Assembly (NCBI GenBank): GCA_001598975.1
Contig: BBXU01002330.1
Coordinates: 1 to 50,073, forward strand
Reading direction: 5' to 3'
Origin: Parachlorella kessleri
Taxonomy: Eukaryota > Chlorophyta > Trebouxiophyceae > Chlorellales > Chlorellaceae
DNA: 50,073 nt
The notes under the pieces were generated by a model that saw only the letters and a list, made by a program, of their open reading frames with translations, had not been told where the DNA came from and did no database searches. The translations under genes and the position numbers were made by a program. Shown here in pieces: positions 10,195-20,567 of this stretch (the first letter of the stretch is position 1; every line of letters starts with the position of its first letter).

Positions 10195-12866
10195 ATGAGT
10201 GTGCCGCTCGCTTCGGTCGGGAGGGCCAGGGTGGAGGGCCACGGCAGGGTAGGTTTAGCATGCAGCCCTTGAAATGGGCGTCGTCACAATGTATGTTGTT
10301 ACGACAGCCAGACTGAAAAAGGGAAGGTACCATAACGGACTATCACTTGACTGCTGCAGAAAGAAGGCCACCCTTGGTGACCCGAGGGCGACCATGTCGT
10401 CTCGTCTATATTTATATTTATAACCGTTTGCCAGCAGCAAGGACTGGGTGAGACACTTATCCCACTACTAGTCCGGTATTGTGACCTTTGTTGTCCCTTT
10501 ACTCCTCCTTATACTGACTTGCTGCTCCAAGCTGCCTGACGACGCCGACCCTGGGAGGCCGTGCAAACCTAACCACACCTTCAACAGAAGGGCTGTGTCA
10601 GACCTTGTCAGCAACTTGCCGACTTCTTGATACACATTTGGGCAGTGTTTGTTTGTCCCTGGCAGGCCTCGCTACATTTGAAGGGGGCATGCCGCCGGTC
10701 TGGCTTGCAAAGGTGGACCAGTCGAAGTGTTCCATCACAAGAGGTACAGTTGCCAACCAGTCTGAAGGTGCAGGCAACGCACAATGCTATGCCTGTGTGT
10801 GGAACTCTGGCGGCCGCCCTATGCCGCCCTTTCAATCGTGGCCTTGTGCTGCCCGCATTGCTGTATGAGGCGGAGTGCGTGTGATTGGGTAACATGGGCC
10901 TGTGGCACCCAGCCCCTGCCGCAGGAAGCCTCTGCGGCAAGCTTTTGCTGGATTACTGGAAGCATAGGAGAGCCCAGAGCTATGTCAACCGGTGCCTGGC
11001 CTCCAGACACAGTGCAAGTCATCAAGCCGACCCCCAGCCGTGGCGGTGTGCAGCCAGCGCTGCTGTCACAGCTGGTTGCCAGCCCTACTGCTACCGCCCC
11101 AGCAGCCGAGACACACAGCAGCAGTATCAGCGGCCAAGCGGTGCCCGCGCCTGCTGTGATACTAAGCCTGGCTGCCAACCAGGGTCAAGGCCGGCTAGGG
11201 CATTTTGCGGCAGCAGCTTTGCGGCCATCAGCACTGAGCAGTCAGCAGGAAAGGTGCAGCCCGCCAGCTGCTCAACAGCCTGGGAGTTCGCTGCACCTGA
11301 CGGCTGGAACCCCATCGCAGGTAAAACCGTTTTACAGTGACGCAGTGACTGCCAGTGGGTACCCTGCTATGCTAGAGTCACTGGAAACCAAGTGCAGCTG
11401 GCATTGCTCCCTGGCTCTCTGGCTGGACTGCGCCTGGTGTGGTGTTTGAGTTTGATGTACCCACACAGCAGCAGACCAAACCTGTGAAGCAAGTGTATGG
11501 TTGCAGGAGCAGCAGTGCAAGACCGGCATCCCTGGGGACTCCCTGCTGACGTATAGCGGCGACATGGACGGCCTTAGCAAGCAAGGTGAGTGTATGCCTG
11601 CATGTGGCCCCTCGATGTTGGTACTGGACCGCAAGCTGCACGAAAAGGATGTTGAGTTGGAAGCCCAATGCCTTGGCATGCCCTGCATGCAAGTGCGGCT
11701 CATTGTGGCCTGACAAGCGCATCTTGTTTGCAGGGAGGTTGGCCGCGAAAGTGCACACCTAACAGCAGCTGCCAGCTTTCTCCCTGCCAGCACCTTTCTC
11801 CCTGCCAGCTAACCCCGGATGGGATCCTCAGTATCACAATCTGGGGGTTGGCCAGGTGCCTCAAGCCCTGCGCGCCCCTCTTCCTTTCACGGCCTGCGCG
11901 CCTGGGCTGGGGGATCCCCATTATCACAATCCGTGGGTTGGCCAGGTGCCTCAAGCCCTGCACGCCCCTCTTCCTTTCACGGCCTCCGCGCCTGGGCTGG
12001 GGGATCCCCATTATCACAACCCGTGGGTTGGCCAGGTGCCCCAAGCCCTGCACGCCCCTCTTCCTTTCACGGCCTCCGCGCCTGGGCTGGGGCCATATGC
12101 GCCAGCTGCTCACCAGACAAGCCAACTGGCTTGGTGGGTAGGGTCCAGCATTCCATGCCAGGATGGCAGTGGGGGCTACCAAGGTGCTGCCGCAGGGAGC
12201 AGGCTGCCTGTAGAGGCAGGCGGCAGCGGTAGTGTTTTTTTGGGCCAACTGCCACTCACAGGCAGCGTGGGTGGGTCTGCGCTGCCGCGGGGGCTGCCTC
12301 TGGAGCTACCATGGCAGCGCAGCGGCGCAGTGGCACAGCTTGGGCAGCTCAGCAGGCTGCCGCTCTGCCGCAGCAGTCCAGCTGCCTCGTCTTCCCTGCC
12401 AAACATACCGTTTTCGTCTCAGTCTGCCGACACGTGGTCGCACCACCCAGCAGCCGCCTTACAGCCTGTTGCCGCCACAGCCACAAGAGTGTCAGCTTTC
12501 CGACCGTACCCTACCTTGGCTGCCACGTCTAATGCGCCCAGCGCTCTGGGCTTCACAGCACAGCAGGCAGGGCCACCCCAGCTTCAGCAGTTGCTGTTCC
12601 ACCAGCAGCGCCAGCACCAGCTACAGCCCTCATTTCCGCAGGAGCAGGCCAACTCTGACCCCACCACCATGCACCAGAGGTTACAGGTGCTTCATGCGTA
12701 TGCGGCAGGGGCGCATGCGGCACGCCAGGTTATGGCACACCAGGCACAGCGGGCGCAGGAGGCTGAGCAAGCACAGCAGGAAGAGCGGACGCGGCGGCGA
12801 GTGTGGGAGCTGGTCTTGCAGCAGAGGGCGTGGGAAGGGGCGCATAGAGACAACCAGAGGTTGTAG
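10195..12866 (+). pseudogene. RWP-RK transcription factor pseudogene (unit 1 copy)
   Basis: Homologous blocks to the 16728-19351 gene: 10195-10248, 10360-10447, 10666-10743, 10925-11320, 11507-11585 and 11734-12866. Lesions compared with that copy: an extra base in exon 1; an AT-rich insertion in exon 2 with a TAA (10421-10423) in the homologous frame; an extra base near 10679 in exon 3; RWP changed to RWT; and a TAA at 11760-11762 in exon 6. After that TAA the frame stays open for about 367 codons to the stop at 12864-12866. This C-terminal part is Gln/Ala/Pro-rich, contains a triplicated 30-residue unit, and ends in a Gln/Arg-rich predicted helix. The tail could still be expressed from another start, but the DNA-binding domain is destroyed. 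Confidence 0.72.
11821..12090 (+). repeat. Three tandem copies of a 90-bp coding minisatellite
   Basis: Copies start at GGGATCC at 11821, 11911 and 12001 and are nearly identical. Each codes a 30-residue unit (DPHYHNPWVGQVPQALHAPL...). The paralogue at 18300-18410 has one divergent unit. The period is a multiple of three, so the frame is kept. Confidence 0.92.
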
Positions 12867-14254
12867 TTCCCGGTTAGGTTGGGACCCCAGTTCGGGTAGA
12901 ATATGGCAGCTTGATTCCTGCTCTGCTCGATTAGTGAGCAATGCAATCAATACCATGGTGAGGAGTTGCTGAGGCTGCTAGATATGCAGATGGTAGGAGT
13001 AGGCAGGCCTGTGCATGTTCCTGGTATAGGATACCCTCATGAGTATCATATTGGTGGTCCGGTGCACCACCGTCACCTCGGTTAAGCTGATTATACTTCC
13101 TCGTTCCTTATGCCCTTTCTATCCTGCCTTGCATCTCGGTTTGACCTCGGTTAAGCTGATTATACTTCCTCGTTCCTTATGCCCTTTCTATCCTGCCTTG
13201 CATCTCGGTTTGAAGACCCGTATGGCTTCCTATGTGATGCTGCCGCTTGTGGCACTTGAGAGTCCCTCTGGTGTGGGCGTCTTCCTCACTATATGTATGT
13301 TTCCCCGTATTGCTAGCTGGTTTGCAGCTAGGATTAAGCTGTCTCGGAGGAGAGCTGGCCATGGCATATGTTAGGTGGGTACATACAGTGGCAGCCGGCT
13401 GTGGCTTCAGGTTGTCATATTGATCTACTGATTTTGTTAGCTGTGTTATTTATCGGTATGATACGCAGCATCACAGGCTGCTATTTGTCTGAGTGCTTTA
13501 CAGTGTGTATAACGGGTCAAACTTGCTGGCACCTGTTATATTGTCATGCATCGCATACCCTTTTGCAGCAGCTGAACTACACACCCGCCTTTCCGACACC
13601 TGTGTTGCTTTCTCTGGCTCGAAGCACACGATGCTGACATTCAGGCTCGAGGATTTTGGGGCCCTTCCGTTATGTCCGGAGAACTGGGTTGTGTTGGTCC
13701 TTCTAAGCCAAGTTGGGGTGCTTTGGGATAGCGCTCCCTAGCAGCCATGTCTCTGCCTGTATGGCTTTGTCATTTCAAACAAAATTGGTAAAGGTCTTGT
13801 ACTTGATGGCTCTTAATACCCCATAATACTCCCCAAGAACAACAACCTGTGGTTCTTCGGATGTTAAATGATACACTGCCCTGCCCCTTGTCCCATATCG
13901 ATGTGGAAAATGACTGGATATAGACTGGACTCGCTCCAATGATAGAATTTTGCCAATAAGTGGTTTCGCATAGTACTGTACTGTACATGTAAGCGCCAGG
14001 TCAGTCCTAGGGGTAATTCGCTCCCATTGGAAGCGCCATCAAGAAACAGCCAATGGCACGTCACCCCTCCTGCACGTATCTTCAGCCCCATTACATACCC
14101 AGAGCACTAGCAATACCACATCCCGGCCTGGACCCTGGGGTTGGCCGGCACAGGCTAGGCAGGCTCTACCAGGAGCATTGCGTTCAGCAATGCCAGTGCA
14201 GTTGGCCCCTATCTCGCTGTTCGCACTATCTACCACATACCAAAGACCAACTTC
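12867..14254. other. Unit 1 intergenic region between two convergent pseudogenes
   Basis: No gene supported. It matches 19352-20567 of unit 2 in part and contains the 69-bp direct duplication at 13075-13212. A weak copy of the short dispersed repeat occurs near 14200-14240. Confidence 0.5.
13075..13212 (+). repeat. Direct tandem duplication of 69 bp
   Basis: Two copies starting ACCTCGGTTAAGCTG at 13075 and 13144 appear identical. Only a single diverged relative is found at the equivalent place in unit 2 (about 19600-19670). Its near-perfect identity points to a recent event. Confidence 0.9.
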
Positions 14255-16135
14255 TCACAAGTTGCCTTGAACTTGAGCATCAACCCGCTCCACATGAACA
14301 CTGGCTGCTGCCCTCATCACAGGGTAGATTTCCGGGGTTTCTCCAACGGACCTCCTCGGGGGTGCATGGCTGAATTTGCACTCAAACCCATGCCAGCAGG
14401 GGCCGTGAAAGTGGCACTGACGTTTGAACTTGGGTGTATCTCCCTCCCTGCAGCCAGCTGGGAGAAATTTATGGGCTCACAAACGTCCCTCTGGGCCAAA
14501 CACCATGCACACATGGACCATGACGATGATAAAGTCTGCATGGGCGGCCTTGTGTGGCATAAGCAGCCACCAAAGTGCTATAATGCTGATCCAGGTGTCA
14601 TCCGCCTAATGTTGCAGCCACAACCTTGCTCCGCGCTGTCTGGCATTAGGACCTTAGGAAATTACCAAGGTCAATGACGGTATGAGCAAACCCTAGAGAC
14701 ACCTAAACAACTTTCAAGCCAGGCATAACACACAATTGCACTGGCTCTCCACTTGGTGGCACCCTGTGCAAGGAAAGTGGCTCACCCCTGTTTTACTCAT
14801 ACATGGGCCGAAGCTTCGCTGATGCCCCACCCACCATGGTGTGGGCTACGGCTGCGGGTTGGGCTACGGCTGCGAGAGTTGCTGCGCCTACGGGTCCGTC
14901 TACAACCACTCCTCCTCTTGCATGCCCGGCTTCCAGGGGTACCACCAACGCTCCTGCTGTATGCTGGGCGTCTACCTCGCGACCGGCGGCTGCTCCTGCT
15001 GGTACTGCTGCTGCAGCTACGGCTATGCTGCCGCTGCCGCCTACCCCTCCCCCATTCAAACGAGCTGCTCCTGCTGCGTGGGCTGTGGGAAGGCCGGGCC
15101 CTTTCTACGCCTGCCACCGATGAAACTATTGCGATGGTCCACAGACGGAGAGCTTCAACTGTCACTCCAGAGGGAGGAAAAGCAACGACTTGTGCGCCTG
15201 CGCTGCCTGCTACCCCTGCTGCTGGAACTCTCCGTGCTCCGCGTGGTGTGCCTGCTAGGGAAGAGGTCGCGCTGCGCCTCTGCGCCTGCGGGACCTCCCC
15301 CTGCTGTGCCTGCTCAGGGAGGTGCAAGTGCTGTGTTTTGCGGTCTTCATGGCGGTCTTGCTGCCCCTGCTGCGCCTAGCCTCCCACGATTCGCTGCCAC
15401 CAGATCAGAATTCCCAGAGCTGCCAGCATTGCGGCTGACTGAGTGCCTCCCAATCGGCTGTAGCCCACTAAGAACCTCGCCAGCCTGGCCTCCAGCGCCT
15501 TGGTTGGTGGCCGCTGGTGCATGGCCATGTGATGCGGGCCCGCCAGGCACAGGCAGTCCCATGTGGGGCAATTGCTCTGCAGAAAGAGGGACGTGCGCTG
15601 CCTGCGCCGACCTGGAGCAAGGCAGCGCTGCAGCAGCACCAGTAACTGTCGTCACAGCGTGCCTTGTTTGGAGCTCCGCGCCTGTCCCAGCGTCTGTCCC
15701 ATCCAGGCGGCAGCTATCTGGCCCCGGCACCTGCAGGGCATCTTTTAGGCTTGCTTGCAGGTGGCTGTCCCCGGCGGCTGACAGGCTGTCTGCTGCAGCA
15801 AGTCCTGGTGCAGTGAGGCACGCAGCCAAAAGCACGCTTTCAACCTGGGCAGGTGCTGGCTTGCAGGTTACCATAGGCTCCGCCACCTCAGCTCTCAGGC
15901 CCTCCAAGAAGGGCGTCGCTGTGGATGCTGCCGAGGGGAGGGAAGCCGGGTGGGCCGCCAGGAGCCTGGCCGCCTTGAGTGGTTCCAGCCTGGCCGTCAG
16001 GGGGAGCGGAAGGGGCGGCGGCAGCAAGCTTGGACAGGGAAACCTGACAGGGCAGGAGCAGCAGGCTCCTCAACACACCAGGCTCCGCAGGCACCCCAGG
16101 GTCAACCAGAGCTGCCCGCTCAGCAGGCTCACCAT
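14255..16135 (-). pseudogene. Truncated CCCH zinc-finger/SR-rich pseudogene (unit 1 copy)
   Basis: It matches the 3' half of the minus-strand CCCH/SR gene at 20568-28308. SR-exon homology runs from about 16135 down to 14796 in at least three different frames (about 16135-16027, 16027-15347 and 15327-14797), so there are several frameshifts. The first part of the gene is absent. Exons equivalent to 22202-21506 are deleted: SR sequence (SRSPHH) runs directly into the LRPMYE segment, where a TAA follows at 14795-14793. The last exon (14447-14255) still reads a CCCH finger, KRQCHFHGPCWHGFECKFSH, with spacing C-x5-C-x5-C-x3-H instead of the C-x8-C-x5-C-x3-H of the intact copy. Confidence 0.75.
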
Positions 16136-16727
16136 ACCTCACCATATATATATCGGCTGTGCACCCAGCGCATAGCGGGACGCACCAGCGGCAGTGGAAG
16201 GATGGAGAGAAAGGGTTGCTCTGTTCCAAGATCAAGCTCTGGAAGTGTTCCACCAAGATCCCAAGGTTAAAAGCTGCCAGCTAACCGGGCTGGGGGTGAG
16301 GCACTCCGAAGGAGTACCACATGTAATGATAATGATACGTAGTACGTTCTGGCTTGCACGTGTGACCACTCGCACGCACACATAACCTTCTGTGGTGTGC
16401 ATCAGTCAGGGCATCCTCATGCACTCTCCTGGGCGGAAGTAACCGCGTTTGGGCCGGCCTTGCCCCCTTACCGCGACAGGAAATGTGGCGCGGTACTGAC
16501 GGCAGTCGGAATGGCCAGGTCAGGATAGCTAGATTCAGGGTGTTGGTTGCAGCAACTGGGAACTACGGTGGGCCCCATACCTTTGAACAGCATTTCATTT
16601 GACAGGGGTCATGTTTGCGGTACGCCATGCACTTTTGCGAGGGTAGGTATTAGCGGAAGTGGCCATGGCTTCGCTCACCTCGGAACCGGCTCCCCTCCAA
16701 TCCCAACTTAGGCTGGACGCTAGCGCT
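16136..16727. other. Junction between duplication units and upstream region of RWP-RK gene
   Basis: No gene seen. A short TATATA run lies near 16146. From about 16465 the sequence matches the upstream flank of the unit 1 RWP-RK copy (9890 onward), so this should carry the 5' UTR and promoter of the gene starting at 16728. The stretch 16136-16464 is unique here and holds the duplication breakpoint. Confidence 0.5.
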
Positions 16728-19351
16728 ATGAGTGTGCCTCCCGCTTCGGTGGACAGGCCGGGGTGGAGGGCCGGGTAGGTCCCGCATGCAGCCTTTGGGG
16801 TGGGCATTGTCACATGTGTGTATTGTTACGACAGCCAGACGGGTGGAATGGAAGTACCTGTAACGGCCTATCCCTCGACTGCTGCAGGAAGAAGGCAACT
16901 CTTGATGGCCTGAGGGAGCTCCGTGACGTCCCGTCTGCAACCGTTTGCCAACAGCTTGGACTGGGTGAGACAGTTAACCTACGTCTAGTCCGTTATGGTG
17001 ACCCTTGATGTTCCTTTATCCCCCTGTATGCTGGCTGGCTGCTCCAAGCTGCCTGATGGCCCTAACCCTGGGCTGGAGGCAGGCAACTGTGACCTTACCT
17101 CTGACTGGAGGGCTCTGACATATTTCTTCAGCGACGAAGTTTCTTGCTGACATCTTGATGCATATTGAGGCAGGTTGTTTGTGCCTGACAGGCCTCGCTA
17201 CGTTTAAGAGGGCATGCCGCCAATCTGGTCTGCAAAGGTGGCCCCGCGGTCCAAGCGTGCCAGCAGTGCAGCAGGTGCAGTTGGGAAGGTGCACCATAGA
17301 GCTTGTGCAGCGCACAAAGCTATGCCTGTGTGTGGAACTCTGGCGGCTCCACAACTGCCTCTTGATTGCTATCGTGGCCTTGCACCGCCCCCATCGCTGT
17401 ACCAGACAGAGTATGGTGTGATTAGGTAAACCCATGGTGGACCCATGGTACCCAGCACTGCCGCAGGCGGCCTCTGCAGCAGGCTTCCGCTGGACGACTG
17501 GCAGCACGGGAGAGCCCTGGGACATGTCAGGCAGTGCCTGGCCCCCAGGCACAGCGCAGGTCATCAAGCCGACCCCCAGCAGAGGCGGTGTGCAGCCAGC
17601 GCTGCTGTCACAGCTGGTTGCCAGCCCTGCTGCACCGGCACCGGCAGCCGAGGCTCAGAGCAGCAGTAGCAGCGGTCGTGCAGCGGCCGTGCCAGCTGCA
17701 ACGCAAAGCCTGGCTGCCAAGCAAAGCCAAGGCCGGCCGCCAGGGCATGTTGCGGCAGTAGCCCCGCAGCCATCAGCTCTGTGCAATCAGCAGGACATGT
17801 GCAGCCCGCCGACTGCCGCACAGCCGGGAATTTGGTTAGTGCTGAAAAGCCTCTGCAGGTACGGCTGGGAACCAAGTGCAGCTGGCATCGTTCCCTGGCT
17901 CTCTGGCTGTGCTGCGCCTGGTGTGATGGTTGAGGCTATTGCACTCCCGCACAGGAGCAGACCAAACCTGGGAAGGAGTTGTGTGGGTGCAGGAAAAGAT
18001 GGGCAAGGCCGGCAGCCCTGCGGACTCCCTGCTGAAGTATAGCGGCCACATTGACAGCCTTAGCAAGCAAGGTAATCTATGCCTACCTGCATGTGCCGCG
18101 TTGGTGAGCGAGAGGTTACGTTGGGGCTTCGACGATGTCTGCATGGGAAGCAGTTGTTACGTTGGGAGCCCGGTGCGTATGGCATACCTTCTGCCTGCGA
18201 CAGGGGCTTGCCATGGCCTGAGGAGTGCGTCTTGCTTTGCAGGGAGGTTGGCCCCGAAGGTGCGCACTCCACAGCAGCTGCCAACATCTTACTTCCTGCC
18301 AGGTGACCCCGGGTGGGACACCCCTCGTCACAAGGAGGGAGTTGCCCAGGGGTCTCAAGCCCTGCAGGCTCCTCTCCCTTTTGCGGCCTCCGCGCCTGGG
18401 CTGGGGCCTGGTGCGCCAGCTGCACACAAGCCCAGCCAGCCGGCCTGGTGTCTGTGGTCCAGCAATCCGCACCGAAATGGCAGTGCGAGGCAGCAAGGCG
18501 CAGCTGCAGGGAGCAGGCTGCCTGTAGAGGGGGGCGCCAGCGGTAGTGCATCTCCAGGCCAACTGCCGCTGAGGGGCAATGTGGGTGGGTCTGCGCTGCA
18601 GCGGTGGCTGCCTCTGGAGCAACCAGGGCAGTGCAGCGGCGCCGTGGCACAGCTTAGCGGGCTGCCACTATGCCGCAGTAGTCCGGCTGCCTTTACCCTG
18701 TCGCCAACAGCCACGAGAATTGTGGCCAAGGAAAGCGGCAGCCTACAAGCTTCCACCCCGCCCTGCCCAGTCGCTGCAGCATCTGCCCGCAGCCTCCCAA
18801 CAAGAATGCGGTGGCCCACAGCTGTGCAAGGGCGCTACCCACAGCAGCAGGGGCAACAGCAATTCGCGCAGCATGACCGGCACCAGCAGGCGACCCTACT
18901 GCCTTTGCTGCCAAGCATGCCGTCTTCTGATCAGTCTGGCGACACTTGGTTGCCCCATCCAGCAGCTGCCTTACAGCCTGCTGCCCCCACTGGCACAGGA
19001 GTGTCGGCTTGGCAGCAGCGCCCTGGCTCAGTTGCCACATCTCGTGAGCCCAGCGCCCTGGGCATCCCAGCACAGCAGGCTGGGGCAAGCCAGCCTCGGC
19101 AGCACCAGCAGCGGCCCTTACTTCCTCAGGAGCAGGCCGACTCTGACCTCACGGCCATGGAACAGAGGTTTCAGCTGCTGCAGGCGTATGCGGCAGGGGC
19201 GCGCGCGGCGCGCCAGGTCAGGGTGCAGCAGGGAGAGCGGGCGCCGGAAGCTCAGCGGGCGCAGCAGGCAGAGCCGGTGCAGCGGCTGTGGGAGCTGCTG
19301 CTGCAGCAGAGGGCGTGGCAGAGGGCGCGTAGCAACAGCCAGAGTTTGTGA
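16728..19351 (+). CDS. RWP-RK domain putative transcription factor
   Basis: Exons 16728-16774, 16888-16964, 17192-17274, 17467-about 17858, 17993-18071 and 18243-19351. The first three join in phase and code an N-terminal RWP-RK domain (residues about 17-60) with helices ATLDGLREL and VCQQLGLGL and the signature TFKRACRQSGLQRWPRG. RWP-RK proteins bind DNA and act in nitrogen responses and gamete or egg development in green plants. The rest is Ala/Gln/Ser/Pro-rich and ends in a Gln/Arg-rich helix, like an activation domain. Oddity: the obvious exon 4 donor (17859) leaves phase 2 but exon 5 needs phase 0; the unit 1 copy is in phase at the same place. Either the donor is different or this copy carries a frameshift too. 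Confidence is high for the domain, moderate for the whole model. Confidence 0.65.
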
Positions 19352-20567
19352 TTCCGGTAAGGGGTTGAGCCCCGCCTTGAGCAAAAAATGCGGCAGCTAG
19401 GGTCCTCTTCTGCCCGTTAGTGAACAGACGTGGACAATTGCTTGGTGGGGGTTTTCTGATGCTGCCAGATATACAGATGGGAGGAGCATTTGAGGCAGGC
19501 TTGTGCATGCTCCCTTGCATTGTATACGTTGGTAGGATCAAGTAGCGGTGGTTGCCTGTGTAATGTACAACCCTTAACCCTAAGTATGAGCAGAGGTACC
19601 AGCTGAGCGGTCTTTCTCTACTGATTGTACCCTTCCCACCCTGCCTTACGCTTGCTTTTTGTTTCATTTTCCAAGACCGCATGACTTCCTATGTGTGACT
19701 GCTGGCCATGGCAGTTTCGAGTTTTCACGTGTGTTGGGTATCCACAGAGTACACATTACAAACTCATTTTGCACAGCAAGTGCTACTGTGCTCCAGAGCT
19801 AGCTGTAGTGCCAGTGCTGTGTGGGAGGAGAAATCGCAGGAGCAAGGACTAGATGGAACCGCAGAGTGGCAGGCAGCTTCATTTTTCGTTTGTTTCCAGC
19901 AGTGTTATTTATAGTTGTGGTAGGCAGCTGTATTGATTTTCTCATTCATGCGAGCACCCTACTGTGCGCTATGTGAGTTCAAACGCACAGAACCTGTTTC
20001 ATTGTCATGCACGTACTTTTCTGTAGCAGCTGCAGCACAAACAAGCCTGTACGACGCCTTACCAAGGAGTTGATGAGTTATACCTGCTTCTATTCCTGTC
20101 CCACTTTTCCCTATGACCTATTGGTCGATTTATATACTGTCCAGGACTCTTACCATTGTGGTTTTACAGTATACTGTAAAAGGTTGCACTGCAGTAGTAG
20201 TGAACGTAGATATTTGCCATCCAGACCCAACAGCAATTTGTGACCATTGGAAGCGCCCTCACGAGACACTCCTGGCGCAGCACCCCTCTTGCGTGTTCAA
20301 TCAGCAGCACCACATACCAAGAGAAGTTGCACTACCATGTTGAAGCCTGGAAACCAGGGTCGGACAGCTCGAGCCGCTAGCTTTGTAAGCCAACCGTACC
20401 CACAACTCATAGCATACCTTGCACCTGAGAGCTTGCAAATTCCGCCTCCACATCAGCATTGCCTGCTGCCCCACAGAAGTCCGGCAAGACCCAGAGCATA
20501 CTTGCATCCAGCCCCATCGGTACAGTTCACTCTCACTGCACACTGCCTGCCACCATTAGCAATAAGA
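19352..20567. other. Convergent intergenic region between RWP-RK and CCCH/SR genes
   Basis: No gene supported. It should contain both 3' UTRs. A copy of the short dispersed repeat lies at about 20490-20567, next to the CCCH/SR stop codon. Confidence 0.5.

Larger units (their letters stand above)
9890..16135. repeat. Tandem segmental duplication, unit 1 (decayed copy)
   Basis: This block matches 16465-23905 in order and orientation: RWP-RK upstream region, RWP-RK exons, intergenic part, CCCH finger exon and SR-rich exon. It is about 1.2 kb shorter, mainly because the sequence matching about 21060-22570 is missing. Both genes in it are broken. Borders were placed by eye to about 20-50 bp. Confidence 0.8.

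Noticed and set aside
14841..16175. 444-residue plus-strand open frame rich in Cys and Ala
   Set aside because: It is antisense to the SR-rich exon of the CCCH/SR pseudogene. The same happens opposite the intact SR exon (22611-23525). Arg/Ser codon bias on one strand leaves the other strand open.
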